Shown piece by piece: positions 48,301 to 60,028 of a stretch of 64,000 bases of DNA. The number at the start of each line of letters is the position of its first letter. Within the stretch, counting starts at the first letter, position 1. The stretch spans positions 8,898,382 to 8,962,381 of the forward strand of contig JARUPY010000606.1 of NCBI GenBank assembly GCA_029817715.1, given 5' to 3'. Under the pieces are notes generated by a model. That model saw only the letters and a list, made by a program, of their open reading frames with translations. It ran no database searches and was not told the DNA's origin. A program made the translations under genes and the position numbers. The DNA is from Melastoma dodecandrum. Lineage: Eukaryota > Streptophyta > Magnoliopsida > Myrtales > Melastomataceae.

Positions 48301-50471
48301 TCATACGATTCTTTTAGATTTGATTAATTTATGGAATTTTCTCTAATTTATATATATGTGGAATCACTCAATTTATGTGAAAAACATCAACTTGAATGAT
48401 ATGGGTGCTAGGAAGCTATTTCAGTTAGATCTTGTGCTCCAATGTGATATTGTTTCTCCATTTATACGACGCATCCTCTGGAAATATATTAATCCCTTTA
48501 TTTAAAACAAAGCAAATACTGACAATGGATTGAAAACCTTATGAATTGGGGATTGGACATTTGGCAAGCTTCTAAGTAACGCATTTGTCAACATTTTTTT
48601 TGTTTTTGAGATTTTGTTGGTTTCCTTCATGCCGTTAAGCACCCCTCAGATATCCATCACCCTGTTCACTTTTCTGTTTTGTAAAAGGCATGGACTCCAT
48701 GGATATGACGACTCTGTCAATGTGTGGTTTAGTACTGCTATTGGTAGACCCTGCTACTTGGTACGACGATCCAAATCCGACAATCGCAGCTGCTTGAAGA
48801 GGAAAAATGGTCATGCCATATGTAGAGAGTCAAAAGACGGCTTAAATTTTGTCAACGAAGGCCAGTTCTTATTAGTGACCGAGGAGAGTGTGCGTGATCT
48901 CAATAACAGGATAAATTCAGGTAAATTATGTTAATGGGTCATTTAATATTAAATTCATGCTTATATTGTTGAAAACATATCAAACTGTTATTGGCACCTG
49001 TATAAAAGTGTATGCTGTGTATGTGGATATGCATGTTTTACCTTGTAAGAAACTTTTCTCTGTAATATGTAGAACTGCATTGCTGATAGTATAATTATCC
49101 CGATGGTTTAATGCATGATATATTCTATAATTTAATGAGGATGTGACGAGAGTGTTCTTAGCGGTTAAGGATGCAGTAGTTATAGATTATGGGAAAGAAC
49201 CCCTGCTTGTATATTTGCATTTCGCAGTACATAACAATCAATTCATCATGTTGAGGAATTTCATGATTATATATTACAGTCTGGTGTCCTGAGCAACTTA
49301 TTGTTTTTTAAAGGACATGAGGCTAGCCCTGCTCGTGGATCATCAACTCAAATAGGTCCAGATAGATTCCGCCCAAACCTGGTCATTTGCGGCGGGCATC
49401 CATATGCTGAAGATACCTGGAAGATGCTTAGAATTGGGAGAGAACCATTCACGGTAAGTTGTAGATTCACCTTGGATTAGTTAAATTCCCTGTTTTGACT
49501 TTGTTACGGGACCGAAAAACATAGAGATCGGCTGCACTATTGAACTGACCCTTTGGTGCCCATCTTCTAACCAGTCCTCTGATATCCCATTGTCCTTGAA
49601 ATGGTAATGGCTTGTAATAGAATTTTGGCATTCTTCTGGAGTTATGTTTTGGTTCGATCTCTCCCTCTTTTGTTTGGGTTTTCAACTTAAAACTCGATGA
49701 TTCCTAGTAGTTTATCCTCTGTCAACATGCTAATAACTAAGCTTAGCCTATCAATATGCAAATAGAGCCTTTAATGAGAGAATCTCTGGAGGAGATTAGA
49801 TATTTAGGAGGTGGGATCACCTTGTGCTTGATATTCTAGGGCTATGAGAACATAACGAATAGATCAATATTTTAAGTGATTCCTTCTGCTTCTTAACTTA
49901 GTTATGAATACACATTCTACCGTTTTAGTGAGTGAGTCATGGAATTTGGAGGCTTGTAAGACTCCACCAAATGAACTATTATGTGCTGTTTGTTTATTTA
50001 AGGTAGCCTTTAAGTTAACTTTATATTTGGCTTCTTTTAAGTAGAAGTAGATTCATGGAAAGTGTTTTTTTTTGGTCATCGCTATTTTATGGTAATTCTC
50101 TTCGTGAATATAAATATTATTATAACTGTACTGAACTGTTTTTTCTGTTTCAGTCGTTGGGTGGTTGTAACCGCTGTCAAATGATCAACTTTAGGTGTGA
50201 AGGAGGGCGAGTACGAAAGTCAAGTGAACCTTTGGCCACTTTGGCATCATACAGGAGGGTGAAGGTCAGGATTACAATTGATTTTTGTGTGATTTTTTGT
50301 CGACTAAGCATCATAACTATGGCTTCTCCTCTTTTGCAGGGAAAGATTCTGTTTGGCATACTGCTAACATATGAGATTCCTGGGGATTTTGAGAACGGTA
50401 ACTACCCCCTTCTACACATTGGAGACGAAGTATATCCTGATGAGTTTTCAACTGTAGTGGATAAGAGCTAA
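33372..50471 (+). CDS. ABA3: Molybdenum cofactor sulfurase (ABA3/LOS5)
   Basis: Twenty-one exons join in phase to 807 codons (806 aa; Arabidopsis has 819): 33372-33486, 33591-33689, 34267-34325, 34550-34710, 35248-35378, 37437-37563, 38267-38378, 38470-38515, 40266-40304, 40371-40527, 40820-40922, 41775-41879, 42110-42187, 42267-42368, 42482-42575, 43091-43201, 47130-47194, 47954-48054, 48688-48920, 49314-49453, then 50154-50264 and 50340-50471 (the last two make twenty-two). The N-terminal class V aminotransferase/NifS part holds the PLP Lys in ISFYK (about residue 268) and the active Cys in [13 protein letters not shown] (about 428). The C-terminal part is a MOSC domain ([16 protein letters not shown] to [11 protein letters not shown]). 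It sulfurates the Mo cofactor of aldehyde oxidase and xanthine dehydrogenase, and is needed for abscisic acid synthesis. Intact, but spread over 17 kb by repeat-filled introns. Confidence 0.95.
35490..36075 (+). repeat. Tandem duplication of about 290 bp in an ABA3 intron
   Basis: About 35490-35775 and 35790-36075 are near-identical direct copies. Both contain TATTGTCTTGTTTGGCCTTA, a shared ATCATTAGTTGAATGTTTGT-like stretch, and end near AATTTAGTTGG. They differ at scattered single bases and a few small gaps. The duplication lies in intron 5 and has no coding role. Confidence 0.88.
36351..37410. mobile_element. DNA transposon-like insertion in ABA3 intron 5
   Basis: Flanked by a perfect 9-bp direct repeat GGTGTTTTG (36342-36350 and 37411-37419). 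The ends are short inverted repeats: left ...GTGTTGTTAGAAGCGC, right ...GGCGCCTTAACAACACT. Its left part is far more GC-rich than the host intron, with AGGCG-type runs (36395-36540), and contains no recognisable transposase. A GATGACTTTGATGG-like short tandem run lies at 37120-37240. A 9-bp duplication fits Mutator-like elements, but the short ends could also be hAT; class unresolved. Confidence 0.75.
41270..41563. mobile_element. MITE with long inverted repeats in an ABA3 intron
   Basis: The two ends are imperfect inverted repeats of about 75-95 bp. The left starts GAGCTTGGTTCCAAAATAA and the right, read on the - strand, starts GAGGTATGTTCCAAAATAA. The element is bordered by TTGAATTGTT at 41260-41269 and 41564-41573. 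The 294-bp size, long inverted repeats and 9-10-bp target duplication fit a Mutator-type MITE. Non-coding. Confidence 0.85.
43350..46140 (-). mobile_element. LINE (L1-type) 3' part, antisense in an ABA3 intron
   Basis: On the - strand, 46131-45805 encodes reverse transcriptase segments ([47 protein letters not shown]). Further left, the - strand near 43820-43660 reads as the RNase H-like end of plant LINEs ([32 protein letters not shown]). Between them are many stops. It is a decayed, 5'-truncated LINE within the 3.9-kb intron 43202-47129. Exact borders were not determined. Confidence 0.85.
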
Positions 50472-51992
50472 GCAAATGGGAGGTTCAATGCAAAATAAGT
50501 TGTTTTTAAAGCATGTATTCTGTGTACAAATTCTGGACAATGTTTTCCAATAATTCTAGATGTTAGATTTCGGGTAAATTTAACTTTGAAAACCCAACCC
50601 ACCTGGAATGGGTAATGGGGCAAACAGGTGGAGGGGTTTAGAGTACTTATGGGCTTAGCCTCGATCCAATAATCTTCCTTTAGTCGTGGTGGCGTGCACA
50701 CGTTGGGATTAGAGCTTGAAACCTGTTCCGGAACATCTAGGTTTTTTTAAGGATTTTTTATTAAGTAACAGCGTATACCCAATTGAAAGTCTTTCTAAGA
50801 TCGAAAGGGAATACCTTGGTTAAAAAAAAAATACTCAAATCAACATATATCTCGTATATGTAAAGGCCTATGTAAATTAAATTAAAGATTTATATTTTAG
50901 GCAGTGAATCGAAAATAATTTCTTGGGATCCTATTAAAGTGGTGTTAATTGATATTGCGTAATAGTGTATACATATTTGTATGTTGTTTCTGGAGATAAG
51001 TATATGTTACTTTTGTGTCAAACCTAAATAAGGTCGTTGTGCAACCTTGTGGTAGTATTTGGAGGGAGGTAATGATTTAGGTTATCTTTGGTAAGTAAAA
51101 CTGCATTGAATGAAAGAAAGATCACTGGGTTTAGGGTTTTAGTATTTGAGTAATTTTTTTTGGTCAGAAAATGGTCCGGATCACTTGGGAATAATACACA
51201 CCACCTCACGAAGGTAGTGGTGACCAGATCTCAACTAGATCCAGGTGGACCCCGCCACATAACCACAGGAACCGGTATAACCGGCCCAACATTACCCCAA
51301 CCAAATCAAGTGATTCCTCGCAGGACTCACACTGGAGCATCCTAAGCAAAATCCTAAAACAAGAAAAAAAATTCATCAGATAGCGGCTCAAAATAGGGTC
51401 TGTGATTAGCCAGCAGCAACACGCAGAGACAACCCAAAACCATGGGGTGCCCTCAATGGTAGCCAAGCAGCAGGAGTAGCACCAGCCACAGGGTCCGAAC
51501 GGTATGGCCCAGTAGCCATCAATTCCACAAACCATTATACAAGCGGGGTTTAGGATTTGGATTTTTTTTTTTATTCTTTGACCGGATCTGGCCGGCGGAG
51601 GGTTTGGCTTCTTTGTTCTTCTTGTTGGGGATCTCGTCTCATGGGATCCTCTCGGATATGGGTTTGGGGGGTTCGCGAACGTCCTTCCTATCCTGCTACC
51701 TCGGAGTGAAGGAGTGGCCGGCCAAAGCTTCGTGGTGTGAGATTAGCAACTGTCATAGGGACGAAACAAGCTAAAAAATTTCTCGACCCTGCGGCATTGT
51801 AACTTCTCCGGAAGCACGACCAGCCCTCTAGTTCGGATTCCCCTTAATCCCGCCCACACTCGCTCAAGTGTTTGCTCACGTACTCTCGTGTATCGCTCAC
51901 GCTCGCACTCAAGGACACTCGCAAGGACAAGGACTCGCTCACCAAGAATACAATGTCTTTACTCATCATCATTAGGACATGATTGATCGAGT
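50472..51992. other. Intergenic region, ABA3 downstream
   Basis: AT-rich sequence without a recognised gene. A 109-codon - strand frame (51535-51206) is unlike any family known to me. The right half becomes more GC-rich and may be the 3' flank or LTR of the gypsy-type element to the right; not resolved. Confidence 0.5.
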
Positions 51993-53960
51993 CTACGTCG
52001 ACCAGGTCGATAGTATTCTGGGTTTACCTGAACAAATTATCCTTATTGAGGATCGTATCATTTCAATTGTCCAACACCTTCCTTTTGAACAAAAACATGC
52101 ATACAATACAATGGATTTGTGTCGATCATACCTGAAACCGCATCGTCGACAAGGACGATATGAAACTTGTTCGTAGAGGACATAACAATCAGCTTCTGCA
52201 GATAATTGTATGAGCAAAGGTGGCAGAGCTGAGAAATCAGGATCTTGTTCCCCAGGACAGGACTGCATCAACTGCATGTGTCAGCTTTCTGAATAAATTT
52301 TAGAATAGGAGGTCCATCCTTAATAGCCTGCTCATCGAGGCGAGGAGGAGGTCGAAGCCTGTCCCTAACATCGCCTCTCTTGACGGTCTCCTTTGAAAGA
52401 TCACTTGATTTGGCAGGAGAGTCTACATCATTGTTTGCAGTCGGTGGCAGCAGCTGTGCATCGAGGTAATGAGACATTGCCTTGGGCTTTTGAACAACAT
52501 GCCCCTTGTCAGGAAAAACTTTGTGGGCCGCAGAAAAGGATCCTCTGCCTTTGGGGTGTCTATTGAATGCATCTAGAGGCTCTTTGCAAGAAATTCCAAT
52601 CGCAGCTCTTTCGAGTAAAGTCAAATCGAACCAATCCTTTGTCTGATGAGAATGAAAAAACTTCCTGAAAGTGAAACACTTGTCGGTGGTGTGGGTTTCA
52701 TCCATATGCCACCAGCAAACTTCGTTCTTCAGCATCGAAGCAAGAAATGACTCCATTGTCCAGAAGCCTTTTGAAGAGCTTGTAGACGACATAAGTCTCT
52801 TCGAAAACATGGGATTCCTGAAAAGCGTGCCGAACAACATCAACTACGTTAATATCAAACGTATGTTTCTCACAATCAACAAAAGGTTTTTGGTCGACAG
52901 AAGATGATTCTTCAGAATCTTTGAAAAACAAAATTTTAGCTTCAATAAGATTCTGAAAAAGATTTCTTAAAGTTAAACAATCACTCGTGGCATGAGTGAA
53001 AGACCCATGCCATTTGCAGTAATTATTCTTCTCCCTATCAGTTTGGGGAAGTCGATGACCAGGTTTGATTTGATTCGATCTCGCTTTTGAAGCCTGCCGA
53101 AGATTTCATCAGCCTTTTCAACATCGGACAAGTACTTCCATTCTTCGTTCGATCGATAACGGGTCGTAGATGGTAGATTGTCCTTTTATAAATTCCGCCA
53201 TATCAACCTCGACGATCATAGGTTCAACTTGATAGGCTTTTCGGTCCCTCGACTCTTCTCAGAGCAAATTTTCATACTTTGTAGCTCGCAGAGAGAGTTC
53301 GTAGAGGTTTCTGAACTTTTCTTTTGCGATTTTCTTTCGAATACGGATATCCAAAGCATCCTGGGCTATGTTGATGACATCATCTTCGCTGACTGAGGTT
53401 TTGCACTTTAATCGAGCCTGCCGGAACATCTGTAGGAACGCTGCTGCAAGTTCTCTAAGCTGATGTCGCATCTTAGTAAGCTCAACTAAAGTAATAGTCG
53501 AATCAAGAGTAGCGAATGTCTGCATGAACCGAGTTTGCATATCCTGCCAATTCTGCACCGAATTAGGCTGAAGGTGAATACACCAAGTGAATGATGGTCT
53601 AGTGAGCGAGTTGGGGAAGAGTCGAAGCTTCCAATGGTCATTGTTCAACGCCTCTCCTGTTTGGTGAGTGAATCGAGCTATATGCTCTATCAGTGTCATC
53701 TCATCTTCGCCGGAGAAACATGTGAAATCGAGGATCTTATAACCCCTAGGATAAGGATAATCCTGATCGACGAACTCAGGGTAAGGTGTCCCGTAAAGGT
53801 TAAACACTTCCCTTCGTGTAGCCCCTGGGACCATATGTTCTATCATTCACGCAATCATATGCCTGTATTCAACAACATCGATAGGAATCATATCGATTGT
53901 GATTCCTATGATTCCTAGGGTTTAGGGTTTATGGTTTATAAGTAATATTCTATAACCCAA
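51993..53960 (-). mobile_element. Ty3/gypsy-type retrotransposon gag remnant
   Basis: On the - strand, 53846-53259 reads as a gypsy gag domain (CFSGEDEMTLIEHIARF, then WCIHLQPNSVQNWQDMQTRF, then LTKMRHQLRELAAAFLQMF, a retrotrans_gag pattern). Downstream, two C-x2-H...H-x4-C knuckle-like motifs are seen: CKWHGSFTHATSDC at about 53022-52979 and CWWHMDETHTTDKC at about 52722-52678, in different frames. The rest of gag continues to about 52268. No protease, reverse transcriptase or clear LTR was found, so it is a 5' fragment that ends before pol. Confidence 0.75.
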
Positions 53961-55061
53961 ATGAAAAGAGTCTGTATAAAGATCACGAGGGCATACCCCC
54001 GGAAATCAAGACCACTACACCATATCTACGTACAGAAAATACGTAACTAAATAAAGACGCCACGCTACGTCCGAGGTAGCGAGGAAAGAATAAGTGAGGC
54101 AAGTGTCCTAGTAGGGAGCAGACGCTCGCCAACCCTACGCTTATTCCGCTCTATCCACAAGTAATAAACGCATCCTCCCAACATTCGTGCGAAAGATAAA
54201 CGCCTCCGGAGTGTGACTACCGCCAGCGAAAACAACAACTCAGTGATAGCAGACCACCTTCGCGGAAAGTTCGGTGCAACCTCCCGACCAACAGTATACG
54301 ACCAAACCTCCGCTGAGTAGCTGCATGTAAAGAAGATGTGGTCTAACCGCTCTCGCCTCGAGCCACAAAGTGCACATGTAGATGATGACGAAACCCCTAG
54401 ACTGAATAGCATGTCAGAAGTGTATAGCCTCCCCTGAATGGCCAACCACAGGAAGAACGAGAACCGCGACAACATGCCCTTAGCCCAGATAAAACTAGCC
54501 CAAGGAAAAACCTAATGATCTGTGCGGATATGTCTCCATGCAGAGGCAATAGTAAAATCTCCATCAGGACGTAAAGACCAGATGACCCGATCAGAAGTAC
54601 CTGATAATGGATAACAACCGGCAGGAAGAAGCTCGCGCAATCTATCAAAGCACGCTCGCCTAAGCCGATGAATCCGCACATCACCTCCCTCAATATAGCT
54701 CCGCCAACTCAGATCAGCAAAGAAATCCGCCACTGAGATCCTAGAGGAAATCCTGGAACGCTCGATATCCTCACGCTCAAAGACATCTACCAGAGGACCC
54801 AATGGGGACCACGTGTCAAACCAGAATGAAATCCTGCTGCCATCCCCCATGCGCCACGAGATAAGTTGTCGAATAAGGTGCCTCAGCGTCAGTAATCATC
54901 TCCAGATCCAGGAGCACCCATCCGGCTGCCGCGCCTGCCAGAAGGATTCACCCCTCAAAAGATACGTCCTAGCCCAGCGAGCCCATACTGAGTCCTCTGG
55001 ATCCGATAAGAGGTGTCAAATATGCTTCAGCATCGCCGCTCGGTTCCACTCTGTGACCCGC
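53961..55061 (-). mobile_element. LINE 3' fragment
   Basis: On the - strand, 54850-54512 has the GDGSRISFWFDTWSP segment common in plant L1-type ORF2 after the reverse transcriptase. The 54475-54065 stretch has the zinc-binding RT domain pattern (FLWLAIQGRLYTSDML, then CALCGSRRERLDHIFFTC). The frame breaks between them. The 5' side ends exactly where the reverse-oriented SIRE-type LTR starts (55062), so that element was inserted into or replaced the LINE's upstream part. Confidence 0.82.
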
Positions 55062-55329
55062 TGTTACACTAAGAGGGGGGTGAATTAGTGTTAATCCCAA
55101 ATTTTGGATTTCAACACTTTTTCGTTTTACCCCGCAGCGGAATGAAAGCTTCTGTAAAACAGAGCTTGTAAGTTTCTGTAAAACAGAACGTTCGAATGTG
55201 TTCGTAATTTGTTTGATGGACACAAGGATTTTTATAGTGGTTCAGCAAATTGCTTACATCCACTCTTCACCCAGATATTTGGATGGTTTCTACTCAAATG
55301 TATCTCAGTACAAATTACACAAATGATAG

Positions 55330-55800
55330 CAACTAAAGTCAGACCCGTAGGTTCTGTACAATAGAGGCTTGAGTGGCAGAGCACAGACAAAAGGTTCTGT
55401 ACCGTAGAGGCTCGTTATGTAGCACAAACCCGAAGGTTCTGTACTATAGTCACTTAGGCTCAATACATACAAGAAGGTTCTGTATCGTAGTAAGTTCGGC
55501 ACAACACAGACCTGAGGTTCTGTGCCGAAGAAGGTAAGACACAATACAGACCAGAAGGTTCTGTATCGAATGTGTTAACCTTCTATAGCACAGATCGAGA
55601 GATTCTGTACTAAAAACGTCAACCTTCTATAGAACAGATTCAAGGATTCTGTATCACAGAAGGTATAGCACAGACCGTAAGGTTCCGTACCAAGAGTGTC
55701 AATATTTAACAAACCAAAATGGTTCGTATTAGAAATGACTTGAGTTATGAACAGACCGTAAGGTTCTGCACTAAAGTAGATTCAGACCTTAAGGTCACAA
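55330..55800. repeat. Array of degenerate ACAGA...AGGTTCTGT units
   Basis: About eleven units of roughly 40-55 bp, each holding a CAGACC-spacer-AAGGTTCTGTA core. The core is itself an imperfect inverted repeat (ACAGAACC against GGTTCTGT), so each unit could form a small hairpin. Related units occur downstream in the same element around 59430-59540 and 59780-59930. Confidence 0.8.
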
Positions 55801-55910
55801 CAGTAGGTTGCACGCGTTAACGTGACTAATAAGGTAGCAATTGCGCAATCCCTCAAGGATAACGACTTCGTGGCATACCCCACGCGAGTACGTTGCGAGC
55901 CCTACACAAG

Positions 55911-58100
55911 CTTACTGTTAGTCCTGGTTTTGATGATGAGCTTGAGAAGCTAGTCGCTGTAACACTTCGCTTATTATTAGTGATGAGCTTAAGAAATGTG
56001 CTGCTGAACCACAGCAAGTAACAATTACAGTTTGCTGCGTTACAATAAAATGTTACTGTGATTTTACGCATAAACACTGAAAATATGGAAACATATTTTC
56101 TAATATTCTCATTTTATTTTGGGCTAATTCAGAATATTCGTCTGAGTGTCCAAGTTCATTTAATCTAGCTTAATGATCTCATTATAAATGTTTAGGCATC
56201 TAAATATTGCAAGATTAGCTTTCCAAGTTTAATTTAGGAAACAAAATATTTCTTGGATATCCTGCAGTAATGTTACGCTGCAACCTAAGCAATGTGTCGT
56301 TACACTTAAGAAAGACCTTGCTGCATTATAGCGAAACTATTCTGCGTTATTGCGCTGACGAAGGAATAATTATTATTCCAGATTTGCTTATTGCAGTCTA
56401 ATTATATATATTATCTGATTCTGATAATCATGTGTGAGAATCAGACAATGTCATTTGAGAAAGATTTTGGAGAAGGAAACTCATTTTCCTATTTCAATCG
56501 TTAAGTGATTTAATTGTTCCATATTTACATGATTAATGATATCAATAATCATTATTTGATCTGATAAGATTATACGTGGATTTCCTTCCCTTCTTTGTCA
56601 TTATGACTGTTGAGCATCCTGTTGCTGATCCACGATTACAGCTTCCTGTATTCTGATTTTAGGAAACAAATTATTCGTTTTTGGGAAACCGATTATTTGT
56701 TTCGTTCCTTTTTATACCAGACGACCCTCACATAATCTCTGGACGTCTTCAAACGTTTTCTAAGTGGGCGGAGTGGTCTGAGTGGTCTAAGTGGTCGACG
56801 GAGAGCGGAAGGTGCTAAGTGTCTCCTGGTTCTTATTGCTCGCAAACTGCGTGCGATGGTGTCAAAGGGCTGAGTTCAGATTCCTTGATCGTCGTGAGAG
56901 GGACTAGGTGTCCTCGGTGCGTTCAACGAGCAGCCGGCGAATCGTTTGAGGGAAGCTAAGTGAATACCTGTGCTGATTGCAGTAACCGGTTACTGACCCA
57001 TTGGCAAGAAGCCGTTCTTGTCGTGTCTTTTCGCAGGGAAGTCTCGAGCCTACAGAGTTTGAGGAGTTAGTCACGCACTTGCGGGTGGGCACCAGAAGTC
57101 TCGTGTCTGCAGGGTAGAGCAAGAGTTGGGAACGCCGCCGGAGTGGAAAGAGGTCCTCCCGAGCACAGGGGTGCTGTGCAGAAGTCTTGAACGCCTGATA
57201 CAGAGGGTTAGTAAAGCAGGTTGTGTGGAAGCCAACGGATCGGAAAATTCCACCCTAGGCACTGGGTGTGCAGTGCAGTGAGTCACGGCTGTGGTAACCG
57301 TGCACGTTCGAACTGAGTGTAGGACGTATACCCTTTCTTAGTGGTCTTTGTGGTTATCTTTGTGGTTCTTTGTGGTTCTTCTCTTTGTGGTCTTTGTGGT
57401 GATCTGTGTGATCAACTTCGTGGTTGTCTCTTAAGCAATTACAGGCTCATATCCAGGAGAGACAAGATCTGTGTGTAAATCCTCTATTGAACGAGAAAAG
57501 TGTTGAAGCATTCCTTTGCTGTGAATTAGAAACGACCTGCTCTCCGAGAAGTCGTTCTTCACTGTAAGGAATTATCTGCGAGGATTTATATACTAACGCA
57601 ACGTTGTCGTTGTGCTTTGATAGTCAGGCTTATATCAAGCGACAACGAGCTGTGTGCGAATCCTTTGAGCAATCAACTGCTGAGCGTGAGCATCATTCCG
57701 CTGGACACGAGAAGACGTCCACTATGTGAGGAGCTGACCGTTGCCAGGAGTGATCATCTATTGTACATGATTCTAAATCTCACTTTGTGAGAGAAACATA
57801 CACCTAGTGCAAGGGCTCTTTGCACTCATTATTTTCAAATAGTGGAATCACCTCTACGGTGGAAAGTGGACGTAGGTTGATTAAGGCCGAACCACTATAA
57901 ACTACTGTGTCCTTTACGATTGCGCAACGCTCGTACGAGAATCCAACGATTAAGTCGTAACGGTTACAACAAAGCAGTTCTTATTCTGAGAAACGTTCTG
58001 CTGTGATACAGTACGCTTCCGCTGACACTGAGAAAGGGCAAAAAAGTTATAAACACTAATTCACCCCCCTCTTAGTGTTCCTGAACGATCCATCACTTAC
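55911..58100 (+). mobile_element. Solo LTR of the SIRE-type family with target duplication
   Basis: The LTR runs 55916 to 58095 (2180 bp), from TGTTAGTCCTGG to GATCCATCA. It is flanked by a perfect 5-bp direct repeat CTTAC at 55911-55915 and 58096-58100. There is no internal sequence, so it is a solo LTR left by recombination. It sits inside the reverse-oriented LTR and resembles the LTR at 4708-6700 along most of its 3' part. Confidence 0.92.
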
Positions 58101-58107
58101 TACGTTC

Positions 58108-58340
58108 CCTTTGTCTTAGGGTGGACAATGTATCCTTTGTCCTAGGATGAACAACGTGCCCTCTGTCCTGAGGTGACAGCCTTCCTCCTGTCCTGATGTG
58201 ACAGCCTTCCTCATGTCCTGAGGTTGAACAGCGTTCCCTCTGTTCTGGGGTGACAGCCTTCCTTCTGTCCTGAGGTGACAGCCTTCCTTCGGTCCTAAGG
58301 TGACAACCTTCCTCTTGTCCTGAGGTTCCTGCACACAGAG
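58108..58340. repeat. Minisatellite of about 24-25-bp units
   Basis: About nine degenerate copies of a unit near CTGTCCTGAGGTGACAGCCTTCCT. It lies in the - strand LTR just right of the solo LTR insertion. The short open frames read across it on the - strand come from the repeat period and are not genes. Confidence 0.85.
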
Positions 58341-59323
58341 CTCTACACAACAGAAGCTGGTTAGTCCCTCACCTTCTGTGCTCCCGAGGTTCAGCCCTTC
58401 TCTCCGACCCGCTGCACGTTGATCACACGACCTCCAGCCGTGCCTCCCGCCAACATATCCTGCAGCTTCCAGTCTAGTCCCTCGAGCCCCCGAGTCACTT
58501 TCCCAAAAGGTTTCACCAATGATGCAGCCTCCGCCGGTAAAAGTGCTCCTCGTGTGATTAACTCGAATGAATGAAAGAACTAAAGCTCAAGCACACGCTC
58601 TCTCTGGACAGAATGGGATGGATGGATTAATGTTTTCGTTATATTTGTAATGGGAGAGGGCGTGGCTATTTATACACAAAATTCTAACAAGAAAAGGCAA
58701 AAGGAAAAAGATAAAAAAGTAATCTGCAAAATAAGAAATTAAAGGTTAGTTGACAAAATAATTAATCTGCAATAATATCATACACGTGCAAGTTTTCAGA
58801 TAGAAAATAAATCAGAATAAGATTATGATATATTTTCCATGAATAGTGCACCACAGAAGGTATCGCAGAAGGTTCTGCTCGATAACCTTCTCCAGATGGA
58901 AACAATCATTGATTTGCTTCCAAATGAATTAAAATCAATTCCATCCTTATAAAGAGACACGTGAGAGTGTATCTGGACAGGTGGTAGTGATAGGTATCCA
59001 AATAATGGTCATGTAGAGATCGTATGGCTTACAGAAGCCTGCAGATTAGTCAACAGAACCTTTCCATATATAGAAGATACATTTCCTTCTATGAGAAATA
59101 ATATCTCCAATATGATTATTTGGAAACTAAATCATTGTAATCTGATCAGATAATTATCATAATCAGAGAATGTGTATTTCGTAATTAAATAATTGATAAC
59201 CAATCATTTAATTACAAAAATAATTCTTACAAGAAGTCCTTAACAAGAGAAGCTTCTTTAGAATAGAATGTTCGACCTTCTGTAGTACAGAGGGTCCGAT
59301 TCATCATCAAAACCGTCCCAACA

Positions 59324-60028
59324 ATATCTCCCTTTTTGATGATGACAAAACATTCATCGTTGAGGGAAATGTTTTTGCAAGAACTCCCCTAACTCCCCAA
59401 AATAGGTGAGAGTATGAGTCTCGTGTTTTTTTACAGAACCATAAGGTTTCTGTAAAACAGAGCATAGAAGCTTCTGTTATAAGGAATGTTGTTCACAGAG
59501 CACAAAGGCTTCTGTGATTTATACAGAGCGTGGAGCTTCTGTATTTAGCCCGACAAAAATGATGGTCTTTCATTTTTGCACTCCCAGCAAAGGTGACTAT
59601 ACAAGATCACTATTCGCCTTCCCAGCAGAAGGATGAATATGAGCTTTGATACTCATAGCCTTCTACGACCCATTGAAGTTATAGAAAATTAAGGATTTTT
59701 CAGTAACTCATACAGAGCTAGGTACTCCCCGTCAACACAATTTCTCCCCCTTTTTGTCACATCAAAAAGAAGATGAATGTAGGTTGAAAAAGAAGAGTAA
59801 GTTTCTTGCAGAAGGTATGACATAGTGTTCATGACCAACGTGCAGAGGGTAGAACAGAGAGTTCAAAGACCATGCAGAATGTGATACAGAAGGGGTGACA
59901 GAAAGTTCAATACCATACTGTTGAAAGAAAATGTGTCAACCAGGTGGCACTTATTACAATCTAGTAGACTACAGAAATCAATTTTTGGTCTAGCTAGAAA
60001 TGCGGAAAAGAGAGAACATCAAGAGAGT
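59324..60028 (-). other. 3' untranslated region and purine tracts of the - strand SIRE-type element
   Basis: Non-coding part between the extra-ORF fragment and the LTR. On the - strand it has CAAAAAGGGAGAT next to the LTR (59326-59338) and GTGACAAAAAGGGGGAGAAA (about 59760-59741), the purine tracts expected here. Several palindromic AGG-TTCTGT-like units also occur in it. Confidence 0.7.

Larger units (their letters stand above)
55062..59323 (-). repeat. SIRE-type LTR on the - strand, split by a nested solo LTR
   Basis: Read on the - strand, the LTR begins TGTTGGGACGGTTTTGATGA at 59323 and ends ...CTTAGTGTAACA at 55062, matching the ends of the other two SIRE LTRs in the window. Removing the nested element (55916-58095 plus one 5-bp duplication) leaves about 2077 bp, close to the 1993 bp of the first LTR. 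It is the 3' LTR of the element whose 3' coding end lies at 60029-60763. Confidence 0.85.

Noticed and set aside
51206..51535. 109-codon Cys/Trp-rich - strand frame
   Set aside because: No family resemblance and atypical composition; probably chance in intergenic DNA.
55305..55544. CRISPR-like or protein-coding reading of the AGGTTCTGT array
   Set aside because: Unit length and sequence vary, it lies in a plant LTR, and the open frame only reflects the repeats.
58093..58350. - strand frames of 72-85 codons with repeated motifs
   Set aside because: They are produced by the 24-25-bp minisatellite and are not a repeat protein.
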